Of a stretch of DNA of 44,016 bases, positions 24,039 through 32,314 are shown piece by piece. Below the pieces are notes generated by a model. That model saw only the letters and a list, made by a program, of their open reading frames with translations. It was not told where the DNA came from and searched no databases. Made by a program: the position numbers and the translations under genes. This DNA is from VBAS01 sp964508655 (GTDB lineage: Bacteria; Bacteroidota; Bacteroidia; Chitinophagales; Chitinophagaceae), in assembly GCA_964508655.1 (NCBI GenBank), contig CAZDUO010000029.1, positions 1 to 44,016 on the forward strand. Direction: 5' to 3'. How positions within the stretch are numbered: position 1 is the stretch's first letter; each line of letters begins with the position of its first letter.

Positions 24039-25325
24039 ATGAAAATTCCCATCGTTTATAAAACAGCAGAAGAAGCACTTGCGGTCATTCAACCCGGCAA
24101 CCGGGTGTATGTTCATGGCAGCGCACAAACGCCCACTTATTTACTGAAGGCATTGACGCAGCATACCCACCGCCTGCGTGATGTGGAGCTGGTTTCAATC
24201 AGCGTGTATGGCGATATGCAGGTGGATAAACCGGAGTATGCCGGCGTTTTCCATATCAATTCGCTTTTTGTTTCAGCCACCCTGCGGCATGCCGTGAACG
24301 AAGGACTGGCTGATTATGTGCCGGTGTTTCTGAGTGAAATTCCTGAATTGTTCAAGCTGCATATTCTGCCGCTCGATGTAGCGCTGGTGCAGGTGTCGCC
24401 GCCTGACAAGCATGGTTATTGCTCCATGGGCGTGTCTGTTGATATTGCCCGCTCGGCCGTGAACACGGCAAGGCATATCATTGCGCTGGTGAATCCGAAT
24501 GTGCCCAGGACACATGGCGATAGTTTAATTCACAGCAGCCGCTTCGACAGCCTGGTGTATTGCGAAGAGCCGCTGTACGAGATGGACTTCAGTACAAAAA
24601 TAACCGAAGCGGAAACCCGGATTGCCGAGTATATTGCCGAACTGGTTGAAGACCGTAGTTGTATCCAGATGGGCATCGGCTCCATTCCCGATGCCGTGCT
24701 GAAATCATTGGTGAATCACAAAGACCTTGGCGTGCACACCGAAATGTGTTCCGATGGCATCATTGACCTGTTTGAAAAAGATGTTATCAACAATAAGTAC
24801 AAACAGATTCATCCCAACAAAGTAGTGACGGCATTTGCACTGGGCACACGGCGGCTCTACGATTATGTGGATGATAACCCCGCCTTCCAGTTTCTCGATA
24901 TTGATTATGTAAACGACCCGCACGTCATCCGGCGAAACAACAAAATGGTAGCCATCAACAGCGCCATTGAAATTGATCTCACCGGGCAGGTGTGTGCCGA
25001 CTCTATCGGTACTTACCAGTACTCCGGCGTGGGCGGGCAGATGGATTTTATCCGCGGCGCATCGCTGAGCAAGGGAGGCAAGCCGATTATTGCTTTGCCC
25101 AGCCGTACAGCCAAGGGCATTTCACGTATAGTACCCACATTGAAACCCGGCGCCGGTGTGGTCACCACCCGTGCCCATGTACATTATGTGGTTACCGAGT
25201 ATGGCGTGGCCTATTTATTTGGAAAAAATTTAAGACAAAGGGCAAAGGCATTGATCAGCATAGCACATCCTGACGACAGGGAAGAATTGGAAAGAGCCTG
25301 TTATAATCGCTTCAAACTATTCTGA
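24039..25325 (+). CDS. Acetyl-CoA hydrolase/CoA-transferase family protein
   Basis: 428 residues, cytoplasmic. It resembles 4-hydroxybutyrate CoA-transferase and related acetyl-CoA:carboxylate CoA-transferases. Seen: RVYVHGSAQTPTYLL, VSPPDKHGYCSMGVSVD, IQMGIGSIPDAVLKSL, the probable catalytic Glu in LGVHTEMCSDGIIDL, and QYSGVGGQMDFIRGASLSKGG. The C-terminal VTEYGVAYLFGKNLRQRA is also present. Acyl specificity cannot be assigned. Apparently a single-gene unit with its own promoter, convergent with the BNR-protein gene. Confidence 0.88.
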   Translation: MKIPIVYKTAEEALAVIQPGNRVYVHGSAQTPTYLLKALTQHTHRLRDVELVSISVYGDMQVDKPEYAGVFHINSLFVSATLRHAVNEGLADYVPVFLSEIPELFKLHILPLDVALVQVSPPDKHGYCSMGVSVDIARSAVNTARHIIALVNPNVPRTHGDSLIHSSRFDSLVYCEEPLYEMDFSTKITEAETRIAEYIAELVEDRSCIQMGIGSIPDAVLKSLVNHKDLGVHTEMCSDGIIDLFEKDVINNKYKQIHPNKVVTAFALGTRRLYDYVDDNPAFQFLDIDYVNDPHVIRRNNKMVAINSAIEIDLTGQVCADSIGTYQYSGVGGQMDFIRGASLSKGGKPIIALPSRTAKGISRIVPTLKPGAGVVTTRAHVHYVVTEYGVAYLFGKNLRQRAKALISIAHPDDREELERACYNRFKLF

Positions 25326-25353
25326 GATAAGAAATGGCTTATTTAAAAAAATT

Positions 25354-25448
25354 AACCGCAAAGAACGCTTAAATATTTGCATCGGGAGCAAAAGAATAAG
25401 TACAATAACCAGCCCGTTGTGCAATTCCTTTGCGAACTTTGCGGTGAA
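25354..25448. repeat. Inverted ACCGCAAAG repeat pair in a convergent gap
   Basis: AACCGCAAAGAACGC at 25354-25368 and GCGAACTTTGCGGT at 25432-25445 are near-perfect inverted repeats (12 of 14) separated by about 63 bases. They lie between the convergent CoA-transferase and BNR genes. They could form a long-loop terminator or be a solo dispersed repeat. Confidence 0.6.
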
Positions 25449-25481
25449 GATTGCTGCATTTTTATACAACCTGTTATCTTA

Positions 25482-28064
25482 TTATTTCCCCTCCGCCTTC
25501 TTCTGCACCTCATCCAGCTTGGCAATATAAATACTGCGGCCATGCGTGCCCAGTACAATTTCATTTTCCCTTGCCTGTATGGCAATATCGTGCACGGGAA
25601 CTGATTTGGGCAATCCTTTACCCCACATCATAAAGCTGGCGCCGCGGTCGAAGCTTACATACAGCCCGCCGTCGGTGCCCACATAAAGTATGTTATCATT
25701 CTTCGGGTCTTCACGAATTACATTCACCGGCTCCATCGGTAAGTCTTTGCCGATTTGCGTCCATGTTTTTCCATAATCATCGCTCACATACACATAAGGA
25801 GCAAAATTGTCGAAGCGGTAACCATTCAGCGTTACATACACTCTTGCTTCTTTGTGTTGCGAAGCAAGCACACGGCTGACCCACAGGTTTGAAGTTTGTA
25901 GTTTTGGGTTTGTAGTTTGTGGTTTTGACTTTTGTCCCGATTTTGCGGGGATATTTTTTTGCGCTTCGGCTGGCTTAGCGCTCAGCTTCTCCCAGCTATA
26001 TCCTCCGTCCTTTGTCACATGAATATTTCCATCATCCGTGCCGGTATAAATAAGACCAAAGCGAAAGGGCGATTCTGAAATAGTGGTCAGCGTACCGTAA
26101 GGCACATCGCCTTCTTTTTTCCCGTTGCTTAGATCCGGCGTCATTCGTATCATCGTATCGCCCTGGTTGGTGCTGCGGTGAAAATGATTGCTGCCGAAAT
26201 AAACAATGTCCGGGTTGAATGAACTCAGCAGTATCGGCGATTGCCAGTTGAAACGATACGGCACTTCGCCTAACTCATGCCGTGGAGTGATTCTTCTTGT
26301 GCCTTCTCTTGTCAGCCGGTTTGTTCTTGAATAATTGCCAAACTGCGAACCGTAATATACAGTTGTGTTATCTCTTGTATCCACCTGCACCTGCATGCCG
26401 TCGCCGCCACCGATATTTACTTCTCCGCCCACTGTCATACCAAGTCCTGAACCGGCAAAAGGATTGCGGCCCGCCTGCGAAGGCACATACCAAACGCCAT
26501 TGTCCTGCAGGCCGCCATACACATTGTAAGGTTTTACATTGTCGGTAGTAATGGCATAAAACTGGCCCACCGCCGGGGTGTTGGCTTTGAACCACACCTC
26601 GCCGTCATCATAGGTTATGTTTACACCACCATCATTGCCGTTGATGAGGTGTGAATCCCGTTTTGGGTTAATCCAGAGTGCATGATGGTCGGCATGCACA
26701 TTGTTTTTATCCATGTTCTTCCAGGTTTTGCCGCCGTCGTACGATACCTGTGATGAAAAACCCAGCGCATATACTTTGTTCTCGTTGTAGGGCGACACAT
26801 AGATTTTGGCAAAATAGTAACCGTAAGTAAAAAATATCTGCACTTCTTTTTCATTCACTTTTTTCCAGTTTTGCCCGCCATTGTCGCTGCGGTAAATTTC
26901 GCAGCCGATGGGGTTGGCTTCAAAGCCCGTGCTTACATTCAGGTAATCGTGCAGCACAGTCGGTTTGTATTTATCCGCTGCCACCCAATCTTTCAGTTGT
27001 TTGGCGGTATAGCGGCCCAGCCTGTTGCGAACAAGAAAGGTGTCGAGTCTTTTATTATCCAGTTGGGCAAATTGTACTTTGGTCAGGTTTTTCAAATCAT
27101 CAAGCCGGTAAGTAAGCGTATCACGCCGGGCCGTATCAGGCTTACTGTTTTGATTGTCGAGAATGGCATATACAATTTGCGGGTTTTTTGGATATACACA
27201 AAGCCCGATTCTTCCCAACCCGTCGCCCGAAGCAAAGCCGGAGCCTTCAACTGTCATCAGCTTCCATGTTTCTCCGCCATCGGTGCTTTTATAAATGCCG
27301 CTGGTTTTTCCGCCTTCTTCAAAATTCCATGCCCTTCTTGTTCGGTACCACGCGGCAGCATACAGTTCATTTGGGTTTTGCGGGTTGATGTCCATTTCCA
27401 CCACGCCGGTGTTGTCGTCAATGTACAGGGTTTGCTTCCATGTTTTACCGCCATCGGTGGTTTTATACACGCCTCTTTCTTTGTTGGGCGAATACAAATG
27501 ACCCAGCGCCGCCACCCACGCCGTGTTATCATCGGCAGGGTGCAACTGAATTTTACCGATATGATGCGATTCGGGCAAGCCAAGATACTCCCATGTTTTG
27601 CCGTAGTCGCTGCTTTTATACACACCGATGCCTGCATAAGAGGAGCGGCTGCTGTTTACTTCGCCGGTGCCCACCCAGATTGTTTTAGTTTTCCAGTTCA
27701 CGGCAATGTCGCCGATAGTGAGAATATCTTCTGAATCAAAAATGGGTTTGAAGGAAAGCCCGTTGTTGGTGGTATGCCACAAGCCGCCGCTGGCATAAGC
27801 CACATAAAATTCCGTGGGGTCATCCGGATTGGCTTCAATGTCGGACACCCGGCCGCTCATGGTTACCGGACCGATGTTGCGGAAGCTGATGTCGTTGAGC
27901 ACCGATTTTTTTTCAAGCTCTTTGCGCTGCTGCACTTTTTTCAATCGTTCTTCAGCAGAAGTGGGAGCTACCTGGGCTAATGTGCTGATGTGCCAGTTTA
28001 CTAAAGTGCTGATGATGATGAAAACAAAAACGGCATTGCGGTGATTTTTTAACAGGCAAAACAT
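25482..28064 (-). CDS. Secreted BNR/VPS10 (sortilin-like) beta-propeller protein
   Basis: 860 residues with a signal peptide (NAVFVFIIISTLVNWH) and many Asp-box-type repeats. Examples are YASGGLWHTTNNGLSF, GVYKSSDYGKTWEYLG, GVYKTTDGGKTWKQTL, GIYKSTDGGETWKLM, GNIHVTKDGGYSWEKL and GGLYVSFDRGASFMMW. It belongs to the glycosyl-hydrolase-like BNR proteins common in Bacteroidota; enzymatic activity is unproven. Around residues 710-725 the peptide QKSKPQTTNPKLQTSNL is translated from a low-complexity array (25886-25929) and interrupts an otherwise normal propeller strand. Likely periplasmic or extracellular. Confidence 0.82.
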   Translation of the reverse strand: MFCLLKNHRNAVFVFIIISTLVNWHISTLAQVAPTSAEERLKKVQQRKELEKKSVLNDISFRNIGPVTMSGRVSDIEANPDDPTEFYVAYASGGLWHTTNNGLSFKPIFDSEDILTIGDIAVNWKTKTIWVGTGEVNSSRSSYAGIGVYKSSDYGKTWEYLGLPESHHIGKIQLHPADDNTAWVAALGHLYSPNKERGVYKTTDGGKTWKQTLYIDDNTGVVEMDINPQNPNELYAAAWYRTRRAWNFEEGGKTSGIYKSTDGGETWKLMTVEGSGFASGDGLGRIGLCVYPKNPQIVYAILDNQNSKPDTARRDTLTYRLDDLKNLTKVQFAQLDNKRLDTFLVRNRLGRYTAKQLKDWVAADKYKPTVLHDYLNVSTGFEANPIGCEIYRSDNGGQNWKKVNEKEVQIFFTYGYYFAKIYVSPYNENKVYALGFSSQVSYDGGKTWKNMDKNNVHADHHALWINPKRDSHLINGNDGGVNITYDDGEVWFKANTPAVGQFYAITTDNVKPYNVYGGLQDNGVWYVPSQAGRNPFAGSGLGMTVGGEVNIGGGDGMQVQVDTRDNTTVYYGSQFGNYSRTNRLTREGTRRITPRHELGEVPYRFNWQSPILLSSFNPDIVYFGSNHFHRSTNQGDTMIRMTPDLSNGKKEGDVPYGTLTTISESPFRFGLIYTGTDDGNIHVTKDGGYSWEKLSAKPAEAQKNIPAKSGQKSKPQTTNPKLQTSNLWVSRVLASQHKEARVYVTLNGYRFDNFAPYVYVSDDYGKTWTQIGKDLPMEPVNVIREDPKNDNILYVGTDGGLYVSFDRGASFMMWGKGLPKSVPVHDIAIQARENEIVLGTHGRSIYIAKLDEVQKKAEGK
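25886..25929. repeat. Low-complexity array translated inside the BNR protein
   Basis: Units of the TTTGTAG/TTTTGGG type, 7-9 bases. Similar units are intergenic at 28102-28137. It is read in frame as PQTTNPKLQTSNL. Confidence 0.65.
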
Positions 28065-28101
28065 AAAAGCAGTCGTTTTTCGTTAGTAAATTTGGTTAGG
28101 A

Positions 28102-28137
28102 GTTTGGGGTTTATGGTTTATAGTTTATAGTTTGTGG
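28102..28137. repeat. Short-period degenerate array (GTTTATGGTTTATAG)
   Basis: Seven- to nine-base units in the divergent gap between the BNR gene and the MORN-like gene. A TAAATTTG at 28087-28094 could be a plus-strand -7 box. Confidence 0.6.
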
Positions 28138-28182
28138 TGCATAGTTCATTACTCATTACTCCTGACTCAAACATACTAAACA

Positions 28183-28905
28183 ATGCGATACCTTCTCCTC
28201 CTGTTTCTTTTGATTTCCATCAACGGTTTTTCGCAGTGCAAGACGTACCAGCTTACCGCAAATGGCGACACGCTGAACTGTGTGGATGTGAACGGTAAAA
28301 AGCAGGGCCGCTGGGTGATCCAGATGCCGGCGCTGCGTGGCGAACCGGGCTATGAAGAGCAGGGTGCGTTTGTAAATGATAAAAAGGAAGGCAAGTGGCA
28401 ACAGTTTACTTTGGACGGCGACCTGCTGGCAATTGAAAATTACCGCTGGGGAAATAAAAACGGCCGCTGCATGTATTTTACACGGTTTGGCCAGCCACTG
28501 CGTGAAGAAAGCTGGAAAGCTGTAAACCCGGATAACCCTTATGATACGGTGGATGTATTTGATTTGAATGATCCCAACAAAATTATTGACAGGGTAGTGG
28601 TAAAACTCGACGGCCACACGCTGCGCCACGGTACCTGGAAATTTTTTGACCCCGATTACGGCACGGTGATAAAAACGGAACAATACAAGCTGGACAAGCT
28701 TGTGGTAGCCGGCCAGGTGGAAGATGAACTGGCGCCGATTGACATCAGCACAGGCAGCTCATCGAAAGCAAAAACAACAACCGATACCACCGGGAAAAAA
28801 TCCATCGCCAAACCCAAAGAAGTGCTGGAATACGAAAAGAAAAATTCCGGTAAGAAAAAAATTAAAGTGAGGGATGGAAGGACGGGGTATGCCCCCATCC
28901 CCTGA
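28183..28905 (+). CDS. Exported MORN-like repeat protein
   Basis: 240 residues with a signal peptide (MRYLLLLFLLISINGFSQ). The body has MORN/YwqK-type patterns (VNGKKQGRWVIQ, VNDKKEGKWQQFTLDGDLLA, GNKNGRCMYFTRFGQ, LRHGTWKFFDPDYG), as in Bacteroidota proteins of unknown role. The C terminus is Lys/Ser/Thr-rich and ends GRTGYAPIP, where the last codons and the TGA stop belong to an interspersed palindrome. The native end is therefore probably a few residues different. Function unknown. Confidence 0.8.
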   Translation: MRYLLLLFLLISINGFSQCKTYQLTANGDTLNCVDVNGKKQGRWVIQMPALRGEPGYEEQGAFVNDKKEGKWQQFTLDGDLLAIENYRWGNKNGRCMYFTRFGQPLREESWKAVNPDNPYDTVDVFDLNDPNKIIDRVVVKLDGHTLRHGTWKFFDPDYGTVIKTEQYKLDKLVVAGQVEDELAPIDISTGSSSKAKTTTDTTGKKSIAKPKEVLEYEKKNSGKKKIKVRDGRTGYAPIP

Positions 28906-28914
28906 AGGGGAGTT
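28891..28914. repeat. Interspersed palindrome at the MORN-like gene stop, reverse orientation (copy P)
   Basis: CCCCCATCCCCTGAAGGGGA. It supplies the final APIP codons and the stop codon of the preceding gene. Confidence 0.85.
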
Positions 28915-28983
28915 AAAAAATACCACTAAGCGGGTATTGACTTTCGCCTGATGATAACCGTACTTTGGGCAAAATCATTAACT

Positions 28984-29070
28984 ATGACTAAAAAATTCAC
29001 TTTTGCAGTACTGGCATCGGTGATGCTGGCTGCCTGTCAGAAAGAGACTACCCCCCCCCGCAGCAGGTAA
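28984..29070 (+). CDS. Lipoprotein signal-peptide fragment, out of frame with its body
   Basis: 28 codons encoding a bacterial lipoprotein signal (MTKKFTFAVLASVMLAAC, lipobox LAAC) followed by QKETTPP. It then runs out of frame after nine C residues at 29051-29059 and stops at 29068-29070. One extra C would continue it as TPPPQQVIKTEETMPRVK straight into the ORF at 29088. It is therefore the 5' part of the next gene, separated by a frameshift in a homopolymer. Confidence 0.85.
   Translation: MTKKFTFAVLASVMLAACQKETTPPRSR
29051..29059. repeat. Poly-C tract, nine residues, at the frameshift
   Basis: Homopolymer inside the coding sequence of a surface lipoprotein. With 9 C the gene is off; with 10 or 7 C the signal peptide and the 342-residue body would be in frame. 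Confidence 0.9.
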
Positions 29071-29087
29071 TTAAAACCGAAGAAACC

Positions 29088-30116
29088 ATGCCCAGAGTCA
29101 AAATTGAGGATGGACATTTGGTTTTTGAGTCAAGAGCCAGTTTTGATAAGCTCTTTGAACTCCCCGCACAAGTAAGAAAGGGTCTATTATTTCGTTTTGA
29201 ATCTTCTCAGGAATTTACTTCGTTAAGAGAAAAAGAATCTACAGCTATTACTTCCAATCAAAGAATTATTAATGGCTGTGATGTTCCTGATTCGTTAATT
29301 GAGGATAACGATGATTTATTTCGGACTCTTGATAACGATGGTATCGTTCAAATTGGTAGTGATCTTTATCGTTATGATTATTGCAATGATAAAGTATTTG
29401 TAATTGCCGCTTCGATTGCTTATCAGGGTAATAATTACAATGATTTCCTGACGGGAAACACATCTAACTCTAATGTAGGTTGGTTCCCGACTTATGTAGA
29501 TGTTCAGGATGCAGTTGCAGCAGGTTATCGAACGATGCCGGATCCAAAGCTGGTCGAGGGAAATGAAACTTTTAAGAGCGGGGCACCAGGTGGGAGGTTG
29601 CATGAATGGAAATATTTTTATGATATGGAGGAAGACGGAAGCTCACCGGATAATACACGGATGGACGGTGTATTGGCATTTGATAAATTCGGGATATACT
29701 TTCATCTTTATGGAAAAGAAAAATATCAACGCCAGGGCTGGCTGGGCTGGCAGACTGTACAAACCGGTACAAGGAATTGGTTAGTAGGTTACCAGTATCA
29801 ATTTCACATAAAAAAACAGTCTACAATAATGTCAGGAAACGGAACGCTTACACCGCCGCCGATACATGAAGTAAATAAAGTCCAACATGATTTTTATTCG
29901 GGTGGGCGGGGATTACTAAGTTATGAGGCACGTTGGGATGTAAGAAATTATACCACATATCACACGGTTTATCGAAAGTCCAGTGCAAGTGCAAATAGTG
30001 TTCATATAGGGACATTTCAAACATATCCAGCTAATGTTCCACTGCAAATTTATAATTATTCATTCAATCAGATTATGAATTATGGTCCTGTAAGCTATTA
30101 TCAGATATCCGGTTAA
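29088..30116 (+). CDS. Hypothetical lipoprotein body (frameshifted from its signal peptide)
   Basis: 342 codons from the first ATG in this frame. On its own it lacks a signal sequence; the natural start is 28984 if the poly-C tract is one base longer. The N-terminal third is acidic (RVKIEDGHLVFESRASFDKL), with little homology that I recognise. The C-terminal two thirds are rich in Tyr, Trp and Gly (GWLGWQTVQTGTRNWLVGY, FYSGGRGLLSYEARWDV), typical of secreted beta proteins. No function is assigned. Base composition is visibly more AT-rich than the biosynthetic genes. Confidence 0.7.
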   Translation: MPRVKIEDGHLVFESRASFDKLFELPAQVRKGLLFRFESSQEFTSLREKESTAITSNQRIINGCDVPDSLIEDNDDLFRTLDNDGIVQIGSDLYRYDYCNDKVFVIAASIAYQGNNYNDFLTGNTSNSNVGWFPTYVDVQDAVAAGYRTMPDPKLVEGNETFKSGAPGGRLHEWKYFYDMEEDGSSPDNTRMDGVLAFDKFGIYFHLYGKEKYQRQGWLGWQTVQTGTRNWLVGYQYQFHIKKQSTIMSGNGTLTPPPIHEVNKVQHDFYSGGRGLLSYEARWDVRNYTTYHTVYRKSSASANSVHIGTFQTYPANVPLQIYNYSFNQIMNYGPVSYYQISG

Positions 30117-30154
30117 ATTTTTGAAATGCATGGTGCAAGATAAAATCAAAATTT

Positions 30155-30913
30155 ATGAAGTACTTAAATCTTTTCCTTCTTTTATTCTGGTTTGATGCAC
30201 TTTTTTCTCAGCCTTTGAATATTTCCATAAAAACAGGTGCAGCTAATAGTTTAGCTGCACCTGTTTCCAATAATCAGGGCTATGCATATAGAACAGTTTC
30301 GTATTCATTTGTAAGACCTATGATTGGTGTTGAATTAAATAAGGAAAAAGATTCAAAGCACAGACTCTTTGCAGGTGCAGTTCTTTTTCCCATTTCAAGC
30401 TCTTTTGACTTTAATCCCCGGAATATTGATTTATCGCAAAGCTATAGCCCGGCGCTAATTGTTTATGATTACAATGTGCAGTTTTATTTTGGAATTGAAA
30501 AATTGATGATTAAAAAAAATGCTCCACTGTATAAGAATAATTTTTCTTTTATGTGTGGCATTGGTTTTAATTATTTTTATAATAAATCTGATGAAACCGG
30601 ACTTAGCGTCGTTAGTTTTGGTAAAACCAGGAGCGGCGAAACTCTTATCGGGATGGATGTAGGCATTAAAAATAATATTTTTGGAGCGCCGTCGGTATTT
30701 GGAGGAGCCAGATATAATATTACCAATTCAAAGGGGAAAAGAGTAGTCGTCCTGGAATTATTGGTAAACCACGGCCTGGTTAAATACTTTGACTGGAGAA
30801 TTAAGTACGATATAAATGGACAGCAAAGAATAGATTACATACCTGAGCATGGTTTCAATATTCAAATAAATGTCATCATCCCGATCTTTAACTTTAGTAA
30901 ACAAAAAAAATAA
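30155..30913 (+). CDS. Putative outer-membrane beta-barrel protein, A-type copy 1
   Basis: 252 residues with a signal peptide (MKYLNLFLLLFWFDALFSQ). Alternating hydrophobic and polar strands with aromatic ends (YDYNVQFYFGIEKLMI, NNFSFMCGIGFNYFYN, SVFGGARYNITNSKGKR) suggest a small barrel. It is a diverged paralogue of the gene at 31527. Shared positions include SLK/SIKTGAA near the start, QFYFG, GARYNIT/GIKYNIT, and IDYIPEHGF/VDYLREKGF near the C terminus. It is coupled to the B-type gene 3 bp downstream. Gene and flanks are AT-rich. Function unknown. Confidence 0.7.
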   Translation: MKYLNLFLLLFWFDALFSQPLNISIKTGAANSLAAPVSNNQGYAYRTVSYSFVRPMIGVELNKEKDSKHRLFAGAVLFPISSSFDFNPRNIDLSQSYSPALIVYDYNVQFYFGIEKLMIKKNAPLYKNNFSFMCGIGFNYFYNKSDETGLSVVSFGKTRSGETLIGMDVGIKNNIFGAPSVFGGARYNITNSKGKRVVVLELLVNHGLVKYFDWRIKYDINGQQRIDYIPEHGFNIQINVIIPIFNFSKQKK

Positions 30914-30916
30914 AAA

Positions 30917-31492
30917 ATGACTAAATGCTTATCAATTTCCCCGTTCATCATACTGATAATGTTATCCTTGGATATATGTGCCCAGCCCCATGTTAAACCC
31001 GATAACAAAATCGGCAAAAGGGAATTGGAAGTTTCTTTTATAGCCGGTTTGAGTGACAGGGGCGCATTAGCGGGTTCGCAGGTTATTTATCGTTTCCCTA
31101 TCGGCTGCCAATTCAAATTGGGCGGCGGCTTTCATTTTTCTATTGATGAAGAAAAAGGTGGATCTCATCCTGCCCTGTTATTAGAGCTTTCCAAATTTGT
31201 CGGTAATAAACAAAAATGGAAATTCAGTGGACAAGTGGGTAAGGCATTTTTTGAAACTTCAGGTCAAACTAATGGAATAAATGGTGCTACTTATTTTACT
31301 AAAATAAGTGATGAGATATTCTATCATGTTAACTCAGTTTACCGGATGAATTTGAGCAAAAAGCTAATCTTTTTTGCAGGACCATATTATTTTTTACAAA
31401 CATTTGAACAATATACGGAAGTAAGAGATGGTCTCGGTCAACCTTTAAGTCCTTTTAAATATAGAGCCAATCATGGCGGTGCCGGCATTTGA
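30917..31492 (+). CDS. Putative outer-membrane beta-barrel protein, B-type copy 1, C-terminally truncated
   Basis: 191 codons; signal peptide ending CAQPHV. It is a paralogue of the gene at 32315, sharing 207 identical bases (31021-31227). The TGA at 31490-31492 falls where copy 2 has an Arg codon (CGG). In-frame reading beyond it gives FGFVF and TAA at 31508-31510, matching the FGLVF end of copy 2. This copy therefore loses the last residues, including the terminal Phe typical of barrel assembly signals. It may be a decaying gene, or the truncation may be tolerated. Confidence 0.72.
   Translation: MTKCLSISPFIILIMLSLDICAQPHVKPDNKIGKRELEVSFIAGLSDRGALAGSQVIYRFPIGCQFKLGGGFHFSIDEEKGGSHPALLLELSKFVGNKQKWKFSGQVGKAFFETSGQTNGINGATYFTKISDEIFYHVNSVYRMNLSKKLIFFAGPYYFLQTFEQYTEVRDGLGQPLSPFKYRANHGGAGI
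31021..31227 (+). repeat. 207-bp perfect direct repeat, copy 1
   Basis: Identical base for base to 32416-32622. It encodes EVSFIAGLSDRGALAGSQV onwards, to the KWKFS region. The flanking sequence of the two genes is clearly diverged. Confidence 0.95.
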
Positions 31493-31526
31493 TTTGGATT
31501 TGTATTTTAAAATGAATTGAAATAAA

Positions 31527-32306
31527 ATGCTACTCTTTTATTATGACTATCGGTTTAAAACTTTTTTTTTATTACTTGTAATATTAGTGGCTGAATCGAT
31601 CAACGGCCAGAATATGCAAATTTCATTAAAAGTTGGTGCATCGAAAATACTTAAACCCCCGACTCATTCCACTGAAGGGTTTGCATACAAAACAATTTCT
31701 CCATTTTGGGTTTACCCATCTTTACATGTAGAAGCAAAGAAGCCGGATTTTTTTGGTGAAGGGAAATCTTTTTTATCAGGCATTAGCTTTATACCCACCT
31801 TTAATGATCTTAGTATTAATGAAAAAAACTTTCAAAGCGGATCGGGACGATCCCTTAGAGCAACTGCATATTCTTTTCAATTTTATTTCGGGGTAGAAAA
31901 AAGTTTACAATCTTTTAAAGCCCCTAAGTATAAAAACTTTTTTTCGCTAATTGCAGGTCTGGGATTAAATCTATCGGGTGGGAATATGCATGATGCAATC
32001 TATTTTGGCGATTATGGAATTACCAAACAGGGAGAATTATTTGAAGGCACTTATTATACAATTGAAAGGGGTAGGTACTTGTCTCCTATTCTCTTAACCG
32101 GTATAAAATATAATATTACAAATGCAAGTGGAAAAGTAGTGGTATCAATTGAGCTCATGGCTAATTATAATTTATCCCAATACTTCTCTCATACTTTAAG
32201 GTACAAAATAGATGGAACAAATAGGGTTGATTACCTTAGGGAAAAAGGATTTCAAATTCTATTAAATATTAATATCCCGGTATTCAATTTGAAAAAAAAT
32301 AAATAG
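31527..32306 (+). CDS. Putative outer-membrane beta-barrel protein, A-type copy 2
   Basis: 259 residues. The first part is a hydrophobic signal (TFFLLLVILVAESINGQ). It is a paralogue of the gene at 30155 with the same strand pattern (YSFQFYFGVEKSLQSF, FFSLIAGLGLNLSGG, ILLTGIKYNITNASGK) and the same end (LLNINIPVFNLKKNK against INVIIPIFNFSKQKK). It lies 16 bp after the extended end of B-type copy 1 and 8 bp before B-type copy 2, so the A-B pair is duplicated in tandem. Function unknown. Confidence 0.7.
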   Translation: MLLFYYDYRFKTFFLLLVILVAESINGQNMQISLKVGASKILKPPTHSTEGFAYKTISPFWVYPSLHVEAKKPDFFGEGKSFLSGISFIPTFNDLSINEKNFQSGSGRSLRATAYSFQFYFGVEKSLQSFKAPKYKNFFSLIAGLGLNLSGGNMHDAIYFGDYGITKQGELFEGTYYTIERGRYLSPILLTGIKYNITNASGKVVVSIELMANYNLSQYFSHTLRYKIDGTNRVDYLREKGFQILLNINIPVFNLKKNK

Positions 32307-32314
32307 CAACGATC

